A stretch of 9,581 nucleotides of DNA. It comes from Bacillota bacterium. GTDB lineage: Bacteria; Bacillota; Clostridia; Christensenellales; Borkfalkiaceae. Each line of letters starts with the position of its first letter. Position 1 is the stretch's first letter. The stretch covers positions 1 through 9,581 of the forward strand of contig QAKM01000083.1 in assembly GCA_003343805.1 (NCBI GenBank). Direction: 5' to 3'. Shown here one piece after another: positions 1-6,427 of this stretch. A program made the translations under genes and the position numbers. Below the pieces are notes generated by a model. It saw nothing but the letters and a program-made list of their open reading frames with translations, did not search any database and was not told the DNA's origin.

Positions 1-700
1 CCGGCTTGCAGAAGAACTCAAGCTCCATCTGCTCGAACTCTCTTGTACGGAATGTAAAGTTACCCGGTGTGATCTCGTTTCGGAAAGATTTTCCGATCTG
101 AGCGATACCGAACGGAAGCTTCTTTCTGGATGTACGCTGTACGTTCTTGAAGTTTACGAAGATTCCCTGCGCGGTCTCCGGACGGAGATAAACGGTATTC
201 TTCGCGTCTTCTGTTACGCCCTGGAATGTCTTGAACATCAGGTTGAACTGACGGATATCCGTGAAATTGTGCTTTCCGCATGTCGGACACGGAATCTGAT
301 GCTCATTGATGAACGCTGTCATCTGCTCCTGTGACCATCCGTCCACAGAGCCTTCCAGCTCGATTCCTTTCTCCTCGCAGTAATCCTCGATCAGCTTATC
401 TGCACGGAAACGCTCATGACATTCTTTACAGTCCATCAGCGGATCGCTGAATCCGCCGAGATGTCCGGAAGCCACCCATGTCTGCGGGTTCATCAGGATC
501 GCGCAGTCAACACCTACGTTGTAGGGATTCTCCTGCACGAATTTCTTCCACCATGCTTTTTTAACATTATTCTTCAGCTCCACGCCGAGATTGCCGTAAT
601 CCCATGTATTCGCGAGACCGCCGTAGATCTCGGAACCGGGATACACGAATCCTCTTGATTTTGCAAGCGCTACAATCTTATCCATTGTCTTTTCAACCAT
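1..700 (-). CDS. glyQS: Glycine--tRNA ligase, dimeric type (5' part; continues beyond the left edge)
   Basis: This class II aminoacyl-tRNA synthetase charges tRNA-Gly with glycine in the cytoplasm as a homodimer. The first 233 residues are present of a protein usually near 460 residues. Visible are the N-terminal stretch with [11 protein letters not shown] (26-36), a zinc-type cysteine set C91/C94 and C138/C141 (CKEC and CPTC), YLRPETAQG (171-179), and class II motif 2 with SFRNE (205-209) followed by [13 protein letters not shown] (218-230). The start ATG at 698-700 is preceded by a GAGGA-like ribosome binding site about 8 bases upstream. The frame is open to the left edge, so truncation is only by the window. 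The leader is short (about 35 bases) and has no room for a T-box, although many Firmicute synthetase genes carry one. Family assignment is secure; the symbol is glyQS or glyS depending on naming. Confidence 0.97.
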   Translation of the reverse strand, partial: MVEKTMDKIVALAKSRGFVYPGSEIYGGLANTWDYGNLGVELKNNVKKAWWKKFVQENPYNVGVDCAILMNPQTWVASGHLGGFSDPLMDCKECHERFRADKLIEDYCEEKGIELEGSVDGWSQEQMTAFINEHQIPCPTCGKHNFTDIRQFNLMFKTFQGVTEDAKNTVYLRPETAQGIFVNFKNVQRTSRKKLPFGIAQIGKSFRNEITPGNFTFRTREFEQMELEFFCKP

Positions 701-740
701 TTTATGTTCCTCACATTCTTTTTCATTTCAATTGGTACTT

Positions 741-769
741 ATTATAACGGGTAGACTCATATTTTTCAA
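741..769 (-). promoter_or_regulatory. Sigma-A type promoter of the glycyl-tRNA synthetase gene
   Basis: On the minus strand a TTGAAA -35 box (764-769) and a perfect TATAAT -10 box (741-746) are separated by exactly 17 bases. Transcription would start near 733-735, giving a leader of about 35 bases before the ATG at 700. The match to consensus is strong enough to suggest constitutive housekeeping expression. The promoter appears to belong to the ancestral chromosome, so the boundary of the foreign material to the right lies beyond about 770. Confidence 0.78.
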
Positions 770-858
770 GAGATGCGAAGATATGAATCCAAACTCTTCT
801 TGTTCAGCAGATATAATGATCATTTAAATATTTTCATCTACCTATGATTTCTTGTTTT

Positions 859-1041
859 CTATTCTTTAGGACTGCTGAGCATTACATTTAAATTTTTTTG
901 ATCAAGGGAAACTTCTCGTTCCCACCTCCGGCACAGCTTCAAAATTTTATCTATGGCTGCGTACCAAATGACAATCTCGCAAAAGGCGTTGGCGCTAAAG
1001 GTGTACTGGATATGCACTTTGTGGGCTTCACCTTCGGTCAT
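859..1041 (-). pseudogene. N-terminal fragment of a sigma-70-like factor from an integrative conjugative element
   Basis: A 60-residue frame starts at ATG 1039-1041 behind a good ribosome binding site (AGAGGTGG). Its first about 46 residues have the pattern of the small sigma-70-like proteins of Firmicute conjugative transposons: an xVxIQYTF start, FCxIVI, an AAIDK segment, and RRWEREVSLD. In those proteins (usually about 130-150 residues) SLD continues into YLT and two later sigma regions. Here it instead runs into an unrelated tail of about 14 residues (QKNLNVM...) and a stop. I infer a deletion just after SLD, near base 900, leaving no DNA-binding region 4. Family recognition is from memory of the pattern, so confidence is moderate. 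It could otherwise be called a small hypothetical protein. Confidence 0.55.
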
Positions 1042-1069
1042 GAAAATCCACCTCTCTGAATAATAGTGC

Positions 1070-1098
1070 GGGGCGGCAGCATTCCCTGCTGTCGCCCC
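1070..1098 (-). other. Strong hairpin in the leader of the sigma-like fragment
   Basis: A 6-bp arm GGGGCG (1070-1075) pairs with CGCCCC (1093-1098), and after one mismatch CAGCA (1077-1081) pairs with TGCTG (1087-1091) around a 5-base loop. It ends about 28 bases before the ATG of the sigma-like fragment, on the transcribed strand. There is no T-run, so it is not an ordinary terminator. Its place fits a leader structure of the mobile-element regulatory module. Confidence 0.6.
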
Positions 1099-1172
1099 TT
1101 GATTGCCTGCCAGCAAAGGCGGGCAGGGCTGTCAACGGCGGCGCGCATGCGCCGTTCATCTTGACTGTTGAC
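1070..1172. mobile_element. GC-rich, hairpin-dense leader of a mobile-element remnant
   Basis: Within about 100 bases there are three nested or adjacent inverted repeats: the hairpin at 1070-1098; CCTGCC (1106-1111) with GGCAGG (1122-1127); and AACGGCG (1134-1140) with CGCCGTT (1150-1156), which encloses the perfect palindrome GCGCATGCGC (1143-1152). GTCAA at 1131-1135 can also pair with either of two TTGAC copies at 1161-1165 and 1168-1172. The stretch is far more GC-rich than either neighbour. Similar arrays precede the small sigma-like gene in conjugative transposons, so I read it as part of the same remnant. No transposase, integrase or att repeat is visible, so the size of the original element is unknown. 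Confidence 0.45.
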
Positions 1173-1196
1173 TGGCTCGGCAGGCTTTACTATTTG

Positions 1197-2294
1197 TTAT
1201 ATTTTCTTGTTCAAAACCAAATTGCTAAGTACATTTACGTAGCAACGGCAGGCTGCAATCGAAGTAATTTCGCTTTGGTCATACGCTGGATTTACTTCAA
1301 CGCAATCCATGCCGCAAATTCCTTCTTTTGTAACAAGGCGGAGAAGGCGGAGCAATTCACGCGGTAACATGCCGCCGAAATCCGGCGTACCCGTTCCGGG
1401 GCAAAATGCGCAGTCCAGCACATCAATATCAAGGCTGAGATATACGGCCTCACAGCCTTTCCATGCTGTTTCAAGCGCAATTTCGGCAACCTTTTCAATT
1501 CCCAGATTATCAATGTCCTCCATTGTAATCTGTGTGGAGCCGTATTTTTTAGAGAACTGACTCCATTCTTTAATCCATAATCCTCCTACACCGATTTGCA
1601 CAAGGTTTTCAGCATGGACATTGGGAATGGTTTGTGTAGAATAGTACCATTCTGTCCCATGCATTTTTTCATCAAACTGGCTTGCCTGACAATCTGCATG
1701 GCGGTCAATATGGATTACGCCTATGTTACCATCAATACAAGAAGCAATCCCCCGCAGAGATGGATAACTTGTCGAATGGTCGCCGCCCATAATGATCGGA
1801 AGCACACCTTGAGATTTGATGTAATGAATGCCTTTTGTGATCTGTGCAAAAGTTTTTTCCGAATTTGCCGGAATGGGATAAATATCGCCAACATCACATA
1901 TTTTCAGATTCTCAAACAGGTCAATGCCATAATCAGGGTTATAAGGGGTAAAACCTAAAGACGCATGGCGAATCCCCTGCGGCCCCATACGGGTACCGCT
2001 GCGTTGACTGCAGCCGCTGTCATAAGGGATACCCACAAAAGCAACATCATATTTCCCTACATCGTGAATATCCTCACAGCGGTCACATTTGAGAAATGTT
2101 CCGTTGCCGATAAATGTCGGCGCTAACGGTCCTCTGGCAAAGGTGGTAATTCCCGGTTCTTTAATGCCCTCCGCCGGATGGAGACCGGTGCGGTATGCTT
2201 CTTCCATTAACAATGTTTCTTTATCACTGATTTGCGTATCAATATTCTGTGCGCTCTGATAGCCAATAAGTTGTGTTTTATCAAACATAATCAT
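1197..2294 (-). CDS. Agmatinase-type ureohydrolase (arginase family)
   Basis: This is a cytoplasmic di-manganese hydrolase that cleaves a guanidino group to urea plus an amine (agmatine to putrescine if it is a true SpeB). All six metal ligands are seen: H173 in GGDHS, D197/H199/D201 in DRHAD, and D289/D291 in SLDIDVLD, followed by PGTGTP and, near the end, E333 in VEVNPAYD. Deviations are Arg for the usual Ala in D-A-H-x-D and Cys for Pro after DVLD. An N-terminal extension of about 80 residues precedes the core, giving 365 residues against about 300 for SpeB. ATG 2292-2294 is preferred (AAGGAG a few bases upstream); ATG 2286-2288 is also possible, and GTG 2307-2309 would overlap the Shine-Dalgarno sequence. 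The gene begins inside the tail of the MarR relic, so the two were one operon. Guanidinobutyrase, proclavaminate-amidinohydrolase-like or guanidine hydrolase activity cannot be excluded. Confidence 0.88.
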   Translation of the reverse strand: MIMFDKTQLIGYQSAQNIDTQISDKETLLMEEAYRTGLHPAEGIKEPGITTFARGPLAPTFIGNGTFLKCDRCEDIHDVGKYDVAFVGIPYDSGCSQRSGTRMGPQGIRHASLGFTPYNPDYGIDLFENLKICDVGDIYPIPANSEKTFAQITKGIHYIKSQGVLPIIMGGDHSTSYPSLRGIASCIDGNIGVIHIDRHADCQASQFDEKMHGTEWYYSTQTIPNVHAENLVQIGVGGLWIKEWSQFSKKYGSTQITMEDIDNLGIEKVAEIALETAWKGCEAVYLSLDIDVLDCAFCPGTGTPDFGGMLPRELLRLLRLVTKEGICGMDCVEVNPAYDQSEITSIAACRCYVNVLSNLVLNKKI

Positions 2295-2583
2295 TTTTCT
2301 CCTTTTCACTTTTGGTTAAAAACAAATTTGTAAAGAGTTCTAAATCGTCTGCCATACGCGAAAGGCGCTCTTCTCCAAAATCGCATAAGACAGACATCTC
2401 AAGTTCATGCAGTTCAGAAATTATGCGGGCAGCATAGGCCTTTCCTGATAAAGTGGGAATGATCTGCTTATTTCGCCGGTCATCCTGCATAGGTTCCAAT
2501 GTAACATATCCTTTTTTCTCAAAGTCTTTTAAAACCATATTAACCGTCTGTTTTGGGATAGACCATTTTAAGCTGATTGTCTT
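2281..2583 (-). pseudogene. 3' part of a MarR-family regulator, fused to a MerR relic
   Basis: The frame encodes the recognition helix and wing of a MarR winged helix (WSIPKQTVN, then FEKKGYV, DDRRNKQI and LSGKAYA) plus the C-terminal dimerisation helix, about 100 residues. A complete MarR protein is about 140-150 residues; the N-terminal dimerisation helix and first DNA-binding helices are missing. The first available ATG (2536-2538) lies inside the recognition helix, 1 base after the stop of the MerR relic, so a translated product could not bind DNA normally. The 3' end overlaps the start of the ureohydrolase gene, which suggests that this regulator once governed that gene. The join with the MerR gene lies around 2565-2595. 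Confidence 0.8.
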
Positions 2584-3061
2584 CTGAAATTCCGACGCCT
2601 ACCTTTCCGAGAAAAGCAACTGCTTCTGCCTGAGATCGTTCCAATTCCCGGATTGAGGTTTCCATATCTAAGAAACCGCGAATTGTTAACGAAGTCTGTA
2701 CCCAGACGATACGGCAGGACGGGACTGAAATCAGTCTGACGGTGTCAAAAACAGAATTTTGCGCGTCCCAAAGCTGTTTGAGCCGGTTATCTATTTTTCG
2801 CTCAATCCGCTTTAATTCCTGTTGTTTCGCAACAACCGTTTCCTTTTGCTGTCTCAGCTTTTCTTCTATCAATTCCACATCTTTATTTTGTAAGAAGTCC
2901 GCGATTTCAGACAGCGGCATATCCAATACTCTAAGATATCGTATCGTGTTCAGCACTTCAAACTGGCGGACGCTATAATAACGGCAGCCCGTAGACTGGC
3001 CGATATATTCTGGTGTCAACAAGCCTATGGTTTCATAATGGCGCAGGCTGCACACGCTTAG
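2540..3061 (-). pseudogene. MerR-family (BmrR-like) multidrug-type activator, truncated at both ends
   Basis: The frame begins in the recognition helix of the MerR DNA-binding domain (SVCSLRHYETIGLL), continues through the wing (GCRYYS) and second helix pair (LRVLDMPLSEIADFL), a long coiled coil rich in Lys, Glu and Gln, and then the first part of a GyrI-like effector domain (VRLISVPSCRIVWV...). It stops at 2540 after about 165 residues; BmrR-like proteins are about 260-280. The usual first helix of some 12-15 residues is absent: the only start is a GTG at 3053-3055, with a TGA in frame just upstream at about 3071-3073. After GISED the sequence leaves the family and enters MarR DNA in another frame. 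Family is clear; function is almost surely lost. Confidence 0.83.
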
Positions 3062-3119
3062 AGGAAAACGGCAGCGAAGTCAATTATACACCGGAATACG
3101 CATTACCTATAAAATCCGC
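3062..3119 (-). pseudogene. Relic of a MATE efflux transporter C-terminal segment
   Basis: On the minus strand about 55 bases resemble the segment of the MATE gene at about 7150-7215. GCGAAGTCA (3074-3082 against 7169-7177) and CGGAATACG (3092-3100 against 7188-7196) are identical, with a shared TATACAC between them. One C is lost near 3091 and there is an in-frame stop upstream. The implied peptide corresponds to the RIPGVYLTSLLFP segment near the end of MATE proteins. It joins directly to the MerR relic. The similarity is short, so the call rests on order and orientation as much as on length. Confidence 0.55.
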
Positions 3120-3179
3120 CTGATACAGATGCTAAAATTCCCTGCTTATGTTATAAATATCACAGGAGGAATTTTATAT

Positions 3180-4061
3180 ATGGAAGATGCATATGTACTG
3201 CAGTTGAAAAACAGAAAATTTTCCGATTTATACCTATGTTTTTGCGGTTATGCCAAATGCCGGCCTCTCCACAGCTTTGGACCGGCGGTACGTCCAAACT
3301 ATATCCTTCACTATGTTATGGAAGGAAAGGGAAAGTTTTCGACGGGAAACGAAAGCTATAGTCTGCGCGCCGGTCAGGGGTTCCTTATCGAGCCGGAGGT
3401 ACAGACCTACTATGAGGCGGATCCTGATGAGCCATGGACCTATCTGTGGGTCGGATTTTCCGGTGAGAAGGCCGGCGAGTATCTGCGGGACCTGGGACTC
3501 GGCGGGGAAAGACTTATTTATCAGTGCGCATGCGGGGATGAACTGAAGCGGATTGTCTTTGCCATGCTGGAGAATAACACCTACACAGTGGCAAACGAGT
3601 ATCTGCTGGAGGGAAGCCTGTATCAGTTTTTCTCTGTGCTGGCGCGGAATCTGGAGATCGAGGCGGATAAACGGACAGAGGATGACAATCGCTACATCCG
3701 CAAGGCGGTGGAGTATATCCAGAACCACTATTCCTATCCGCTGCAGATAAACGAAATCGCAGCTTATGTGGGAATCACCAGGAGTTATCTTTACACCCTC
3801 TTTAAGGAACAGTATGGTCTGTCACCGAAAGAGTATCTGACAAACTTCCGCATCACCAGAGCCTCCCAGCTCCTGGAAATCACGGAGATGTCTATAGAGA
3901 GTGTGGCTATGTCCTGCGGCTATCAGAATACACTGGGATTTTCCAAAATCTTCAAAGACAGGCTGGGAGTCACACCGTCTGTATATAAAAAGAAGAAAGA
4001 AGAACAGCTCAGAAAAGCCAGAAAGGGGACTGCAGAGCAGACGAGAAAAGAAAAAATATAA
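3180..4061 (+). CDS. AraC-family activator (MsmR/RafR-like) of the alpha-galactosidase gene
   Basis: This 293-residue protein is of the usual length for a sugar-responsive AraC regulator. An N-terminal cupin-type sensing domain (about 20-155) contains RPNYILHYVMEGKG (39-52), GQGFLIEP (66-73) and PWTYLWVGFSG (85-95), as in MsmR/RafR activators. The C-terminal double helix-turn-helix has a first unit around 187-212 (EIAAYVGITRSYLYTLFKE) and a second around 236-270 (SIESVAMSCGYQN... FSKIFKDRLGVTPSVYK). The Lys/Arg-rich tail after 270 is not part of the domain. ATG 3180 is chosen because AGGAGG (3164-3169) sits 10 bases before it; an ATG at 3129 lacks such a site and would add 17 atypical residues. 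It is read in the same direction as, and 113 bases before, the alpha-galactosidase, so it is probably its activator. The inducer (melibiose, raffinose or similar) is inferred. Confidence 0.94.
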   Translation: MEDAYVLQLKNRKFSDLYLCFCGYAKCRPLHSFGPAVRPNYILHYVMEGKGKFSTGNESYSLRAGQGFLIEPEVQTYYEADPDEPWTYLWVGFSGEKAGEYLRDLGLGGERLIYQCACGDELKRIVFAMLENNTYTVANEYLLEGSLYQFFSVLARNLEIEADKRTEDDNRYIRKAVEYIQNHYSYPLQINEIAAYVGITRSYLYTLFKEQYGLSPKEYLTNFRITRASQLLEITEMSIESVAMSCGYQNTLGFSKIFKDRLGVTPSVYKKKKEEQLRKARKGTAEQTRKEKI

Positions 4062-4092
4062 CATTTTGACTGTTTCTTTTAACTTATAGGGC

Positions 4093-4130
4093 TACTGCTC
4101 CTCCTGCCTTTTGTATATAATCAGTGGCAG
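4093..4130 (+). promoter_or_regulatory. Probable activator-dependent promoter of the alpha-galactosidase gene
   Basis: A perfect TATAAT (4116-4121) lies in the gap between the activator and the alpha-galactosidase, with no good -35 box 17 bases upstream (TACTGC at 4093-4098). A good -10 with a poor -35 is what AraC-type activation needs. CTGCC (4104-4108) and GGCAG (4126-4130) form a small inverted repeat around the -10. No clear terminator separates the two genes, so read-through from the regulator gene is also likely. Confidence 0.45.
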
Positions 4131-4174
4131 AAATAATGTAAAAAAAGAAAAGTTTGCACAGGAGGCAGAGCAAA

Positions 4175-6424
4175 ATGGAGATAGTATTTAAAGAAGAAGC
4201 CAAAACATTTCATCTGTACAATGATCAGATCAGCTATATCATGCAGGTGCTCCCCAACGGACAGATGGGACAACTGTATTTTGGAAAAAGGGTTCATGAC
4301 AGAGAAGACTTTTCGTATCTCTTGGAGACGCTGCCCCGTCCTATGGCGTCCTGCGTATTTGAGGACAACAAGTCGTTCAGTCTGGATCACATTCTTCAGG
4401 AGTATCCCTCATACGGAACGGGGGATTACAAAAGCCCTGCGGTGGAGGTGCTCCAGAAAAACGGCAGCAGGATCACAAGCTTTATCTATAAAGGGCATAA
4501 GATCATGAGCGGAAAGCCGCGTCTCGAAGGGCTTCCCGCCACCTATACAGAGGACGAAAAAGAGGCGGCTACACTGACCATATATCTGGAGGATGAGCCC
4601 ACGGGGCTTTCTCTCGCGCTCACCTATACTATCTTTGCCGATCGAAATGCCATTGCAAGGAGCGCACGGTTCGTAAATGAAGGCGGAGAAGAACTTCACC
4701 TTACTACTGCGATGAGCCTGTGTCTGGATCTTCCGGATCACGACTATGACTGGATGCAGTTCTCCGGGGCATGGGCGCGGGAGAGGCATCTTAAGGTTCG
4801 CCGTCTGGAAGAGGGGGTACAGTCTGTGGGGAGCAGAAGGGGACACTCATCCCATGAACATAATCCATTCGTTATATTAAAGAGATCTCATACAGATGAG
4901 TTCCAGGGAGAGGCGATTGGATTCAGCTTTATCTACAGCGGCAATTTTCTTGCCCAGGCGGAAGTCGGCTCCCATGGCACCGCAAGAATCCTTATGGGGA
5001 TCCATCCGGACTGCTTTGACTGGAAACTTGAGCCGGGAGAGGCATTCCAGACGCCGGAGGCTGTGATGGTCTATACGGACAGGGGACTGAACGATCTGAG
5101 CCAGACCTTCCATCAGCTGTACCAGAAAAGACTGGCAAGAGGATACTGGAGAGACAGGGAGCGCCCGATCCTCATCAACAACTGGGAAGCCACATATATG
5201 GATTTCGATGAAGAAAGGATACTGGACATTGCCAGGAAGGCAAGAGACTGCGGCGTAGAGCTCTTTGTCCTGGACGACGGCTGGTTCGGGCAGCGCTGTA
5301 CGGAGCATGCGGGTCTTGGGGACTGGGTGGCCAACCGGGATCGGCTGCCGGACGGCATTGCCGGACTTGCACGCCGCATCGGAGATCTGGGAATGAAGTT
5401 CGGTCTCTGGTTTGAGCCGGAGATGGTGAACAAAGATTCTGACCTCTACCGCGCTCATCCGGATTGGATCCTTCACGTGCCCGGCAGACCGTCGACCCAC
5501 GGCAGGTTCCAGTATGTGCTGGATTTCTCCAGGAAAGAGGTTGTGGACTGTATCTACGGGATGATGAAAAAGATTCTTGGAGAGGCAGATGTTTCCTATG
5601 TGAAATGGGATATGAACCGGAGCATTACAGAATGCTTCAGCCCTGCTCTCCCGGCAGACCGGCAGGGGGAGGTGTTCCACCGGTACATCCTTGGAGTATA
5701 CGATCTATATGAGAGACTGACGTCGAAGTTCCCTTATATCCTCTTCGAGTCCTGCGCCAGCGGCGGTGGACGTTTTGATCCAGGGATGCTTTATTATGCA
5801 CCCCAGGCGTGGACGAGCGATGACTCTGACGCGGTGGAAAGGCTGATGATCCAGCACGGGTCCTCTTACTGCTATCCGGTGAGCAGCATGGGAAGCCATG
5901 TATCCACTGCACCCAACCACCAGACCGGCAGGCTCACGCCCCTGCATACCAGGGCAAATGCAGCGTACTTTGGGACTTTTGGCTATGAGCTAGATCTGAA
6001 TACCCTGACAGAGGAAGAACAGGAGCAGATAAAAGATCAGATACAGTTTATGAAAAAGTACCGCCGGCTGTTTCAGTTTGGTGCTTTCTACCGCCTGGAG
6101 AGCCCGTTTGACGGAAATGTGACAGGATGGATGGTGGTGAATGAGGATAAGACGGAAGCGGCTGTCGGGTGGTTCCGTGTTCTCAGCGGAGCAAACCAGC
6201 CGTATGCCAGAATGCGTCTGAAAGGACTTGATGAAGCGGCTTTATATGATATCACAGTCCACCGGGAGAAGGATAAGCCATATGGGAATTATTACGGAGA
6301 TGAGCTGATGCACATTGGTCTTGTTACATCTGATGCAACCAGCGGGGAAATCCCGGGAGGCGAAGGACTGGGCGATTTTGAGTCCAGGATCTTTCTCCTG
6401 AAAGCAAGAACACAGGAGGCATAA
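4175..6424 (+). CDS. Alpha-galactosidase, glycoside hydrolase family 36
   Basis: The enzyme removes terminal alpha-1,6-linked galactose from melibiose, raffinose and stachyose by a retaining mechanism. At 749 residues it has full GH36 bacterial length. The N-terminal beta-sandwich covers about 1-325, the TIM barrel about 330-660, and a C-terminal beta domain the rest. Catalytic residues are visible: nucleophile D479 in KWDMNR and acid/base D549 in WTSDDSDA. D367/D368 in LDDGWF, GLWFEPEMVN, C527 in SCASGGGRFD and MGSHVS...NHQTGR are substrate-site or family signatures. No signal peptide is seen, so it is cytoplasmic and depends on an importer that is not in this window. ATG 4175 has AGGAGG (4160-4165) 9 bases upstream; a TTG at 4154 would precede that site. 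It is preceded by its likely activator and followed after 3 bases by a membrane protein gene. Names such as aga, agaA, galA or rafA are used for homologues. Confidence 0.98.
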   Translation: MEIVFKEEAKTFHLYNDQISYIMQVLPNGQMGQLYFGKRVHDREDFSYLLETLPRPMASCVFEDNKSFSLDHILQEYPSYGTGDYKSPAVEVLQKNGSRITSFIYKGHKIMSGKPRLEGLPATYTEDEKEAATLTIYLEDEPTGLSLALTYTIFADRNAIARSARFVNEGGEELHLTTAMSLCLDLPDHDYDWMQFSGAWARERHLKVRRLEEGVQSVGSRRGHSSHEHNPFVILKRSHTDEFQGEAIGFSFIYSGNFLAQAEVGSHGTARILMGIHPDCFDWKLEPGEAFQTPEAVMVYTDRGLNDLSQTFHQLYQKRLARGYWRDRERPILINNWEATYMDFDEERILDIARKARDCGVELFVLDDGWFGQRCTEHAGLGDWVANRDRLPDGIAGLARRIGDLGMKFGLWFEPEMVNKDSDLYRAHPDWILHVPGRPSTHGRFQYVLDFSRKEVVDCIYGMMKKILGEADVSYVKWDMNRSITECFSPALPADRQGEVFHRYILGVYDLYERLTSKFPYILFESCASGGGRFDPGMLYYAPQAWTSDDSDAVERLMIQHGSSYCYPVSSMGSHVSTAPNHQTGRLTPLHTRANAAYFGTFGYELDLNTLTEEEQEQIKDQIQFMKKYRRLFQFGAFYRLESPFDGNVTGWMVVNEDKTEAAVGWFRVLSGANQPYARMRLKGLDEAALYDITVHREKDKPYGNYYGDELMHIGLVTSDATSGEIPGGEGLGDFESRIFLLKARTQEA

Positions 6425-6427
6425 GAG

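Noticed and set aside
815..824. Perfect 10-bp palindrome AATGATCATT upstream of the synthetase promoter
   Set aside because: Short and AT-rich; expected by chance, and no partner site or gene to regulate is evident.
701..860. Possible T-box leader for the glycyl-tRNA synthetase gene
   Set aside because: The near-consensus promoter at 741-769 leaves only about 35 bases of leader, too short for a T-box, and no T-box sequence was seen.
1161..1367. A 68-codon plus-strand frame over the end of the ureohydrolase gene
   Set aside because: Mostly antisense to a real coding region, with no ribosome binding site or recognisable motif.
2295..2309. GTG start five codons earlier for the ureohydrolase
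   Set aside because: The Shine-Dalgarno sequence AAGGAG lies inside that stretch, so initiation at ATG 2292-2294 or 2286-2288 is better supported.
3129..3179. Earlier ATG for the AraC-family gene
   Set aside because: It has no ribosome site, and the added residues do not resemble the family; AGGAGG at 3164-3169 points to ATG 3180.
4877..5680. A 267-codon open frame on the minus strand inside the alpha-galactosidase gene
   Set aside because: Opposite a strongly supported GH36 gene, low-complexity and without family motifs; long antisense frames are expected from the codon use of the real gene.
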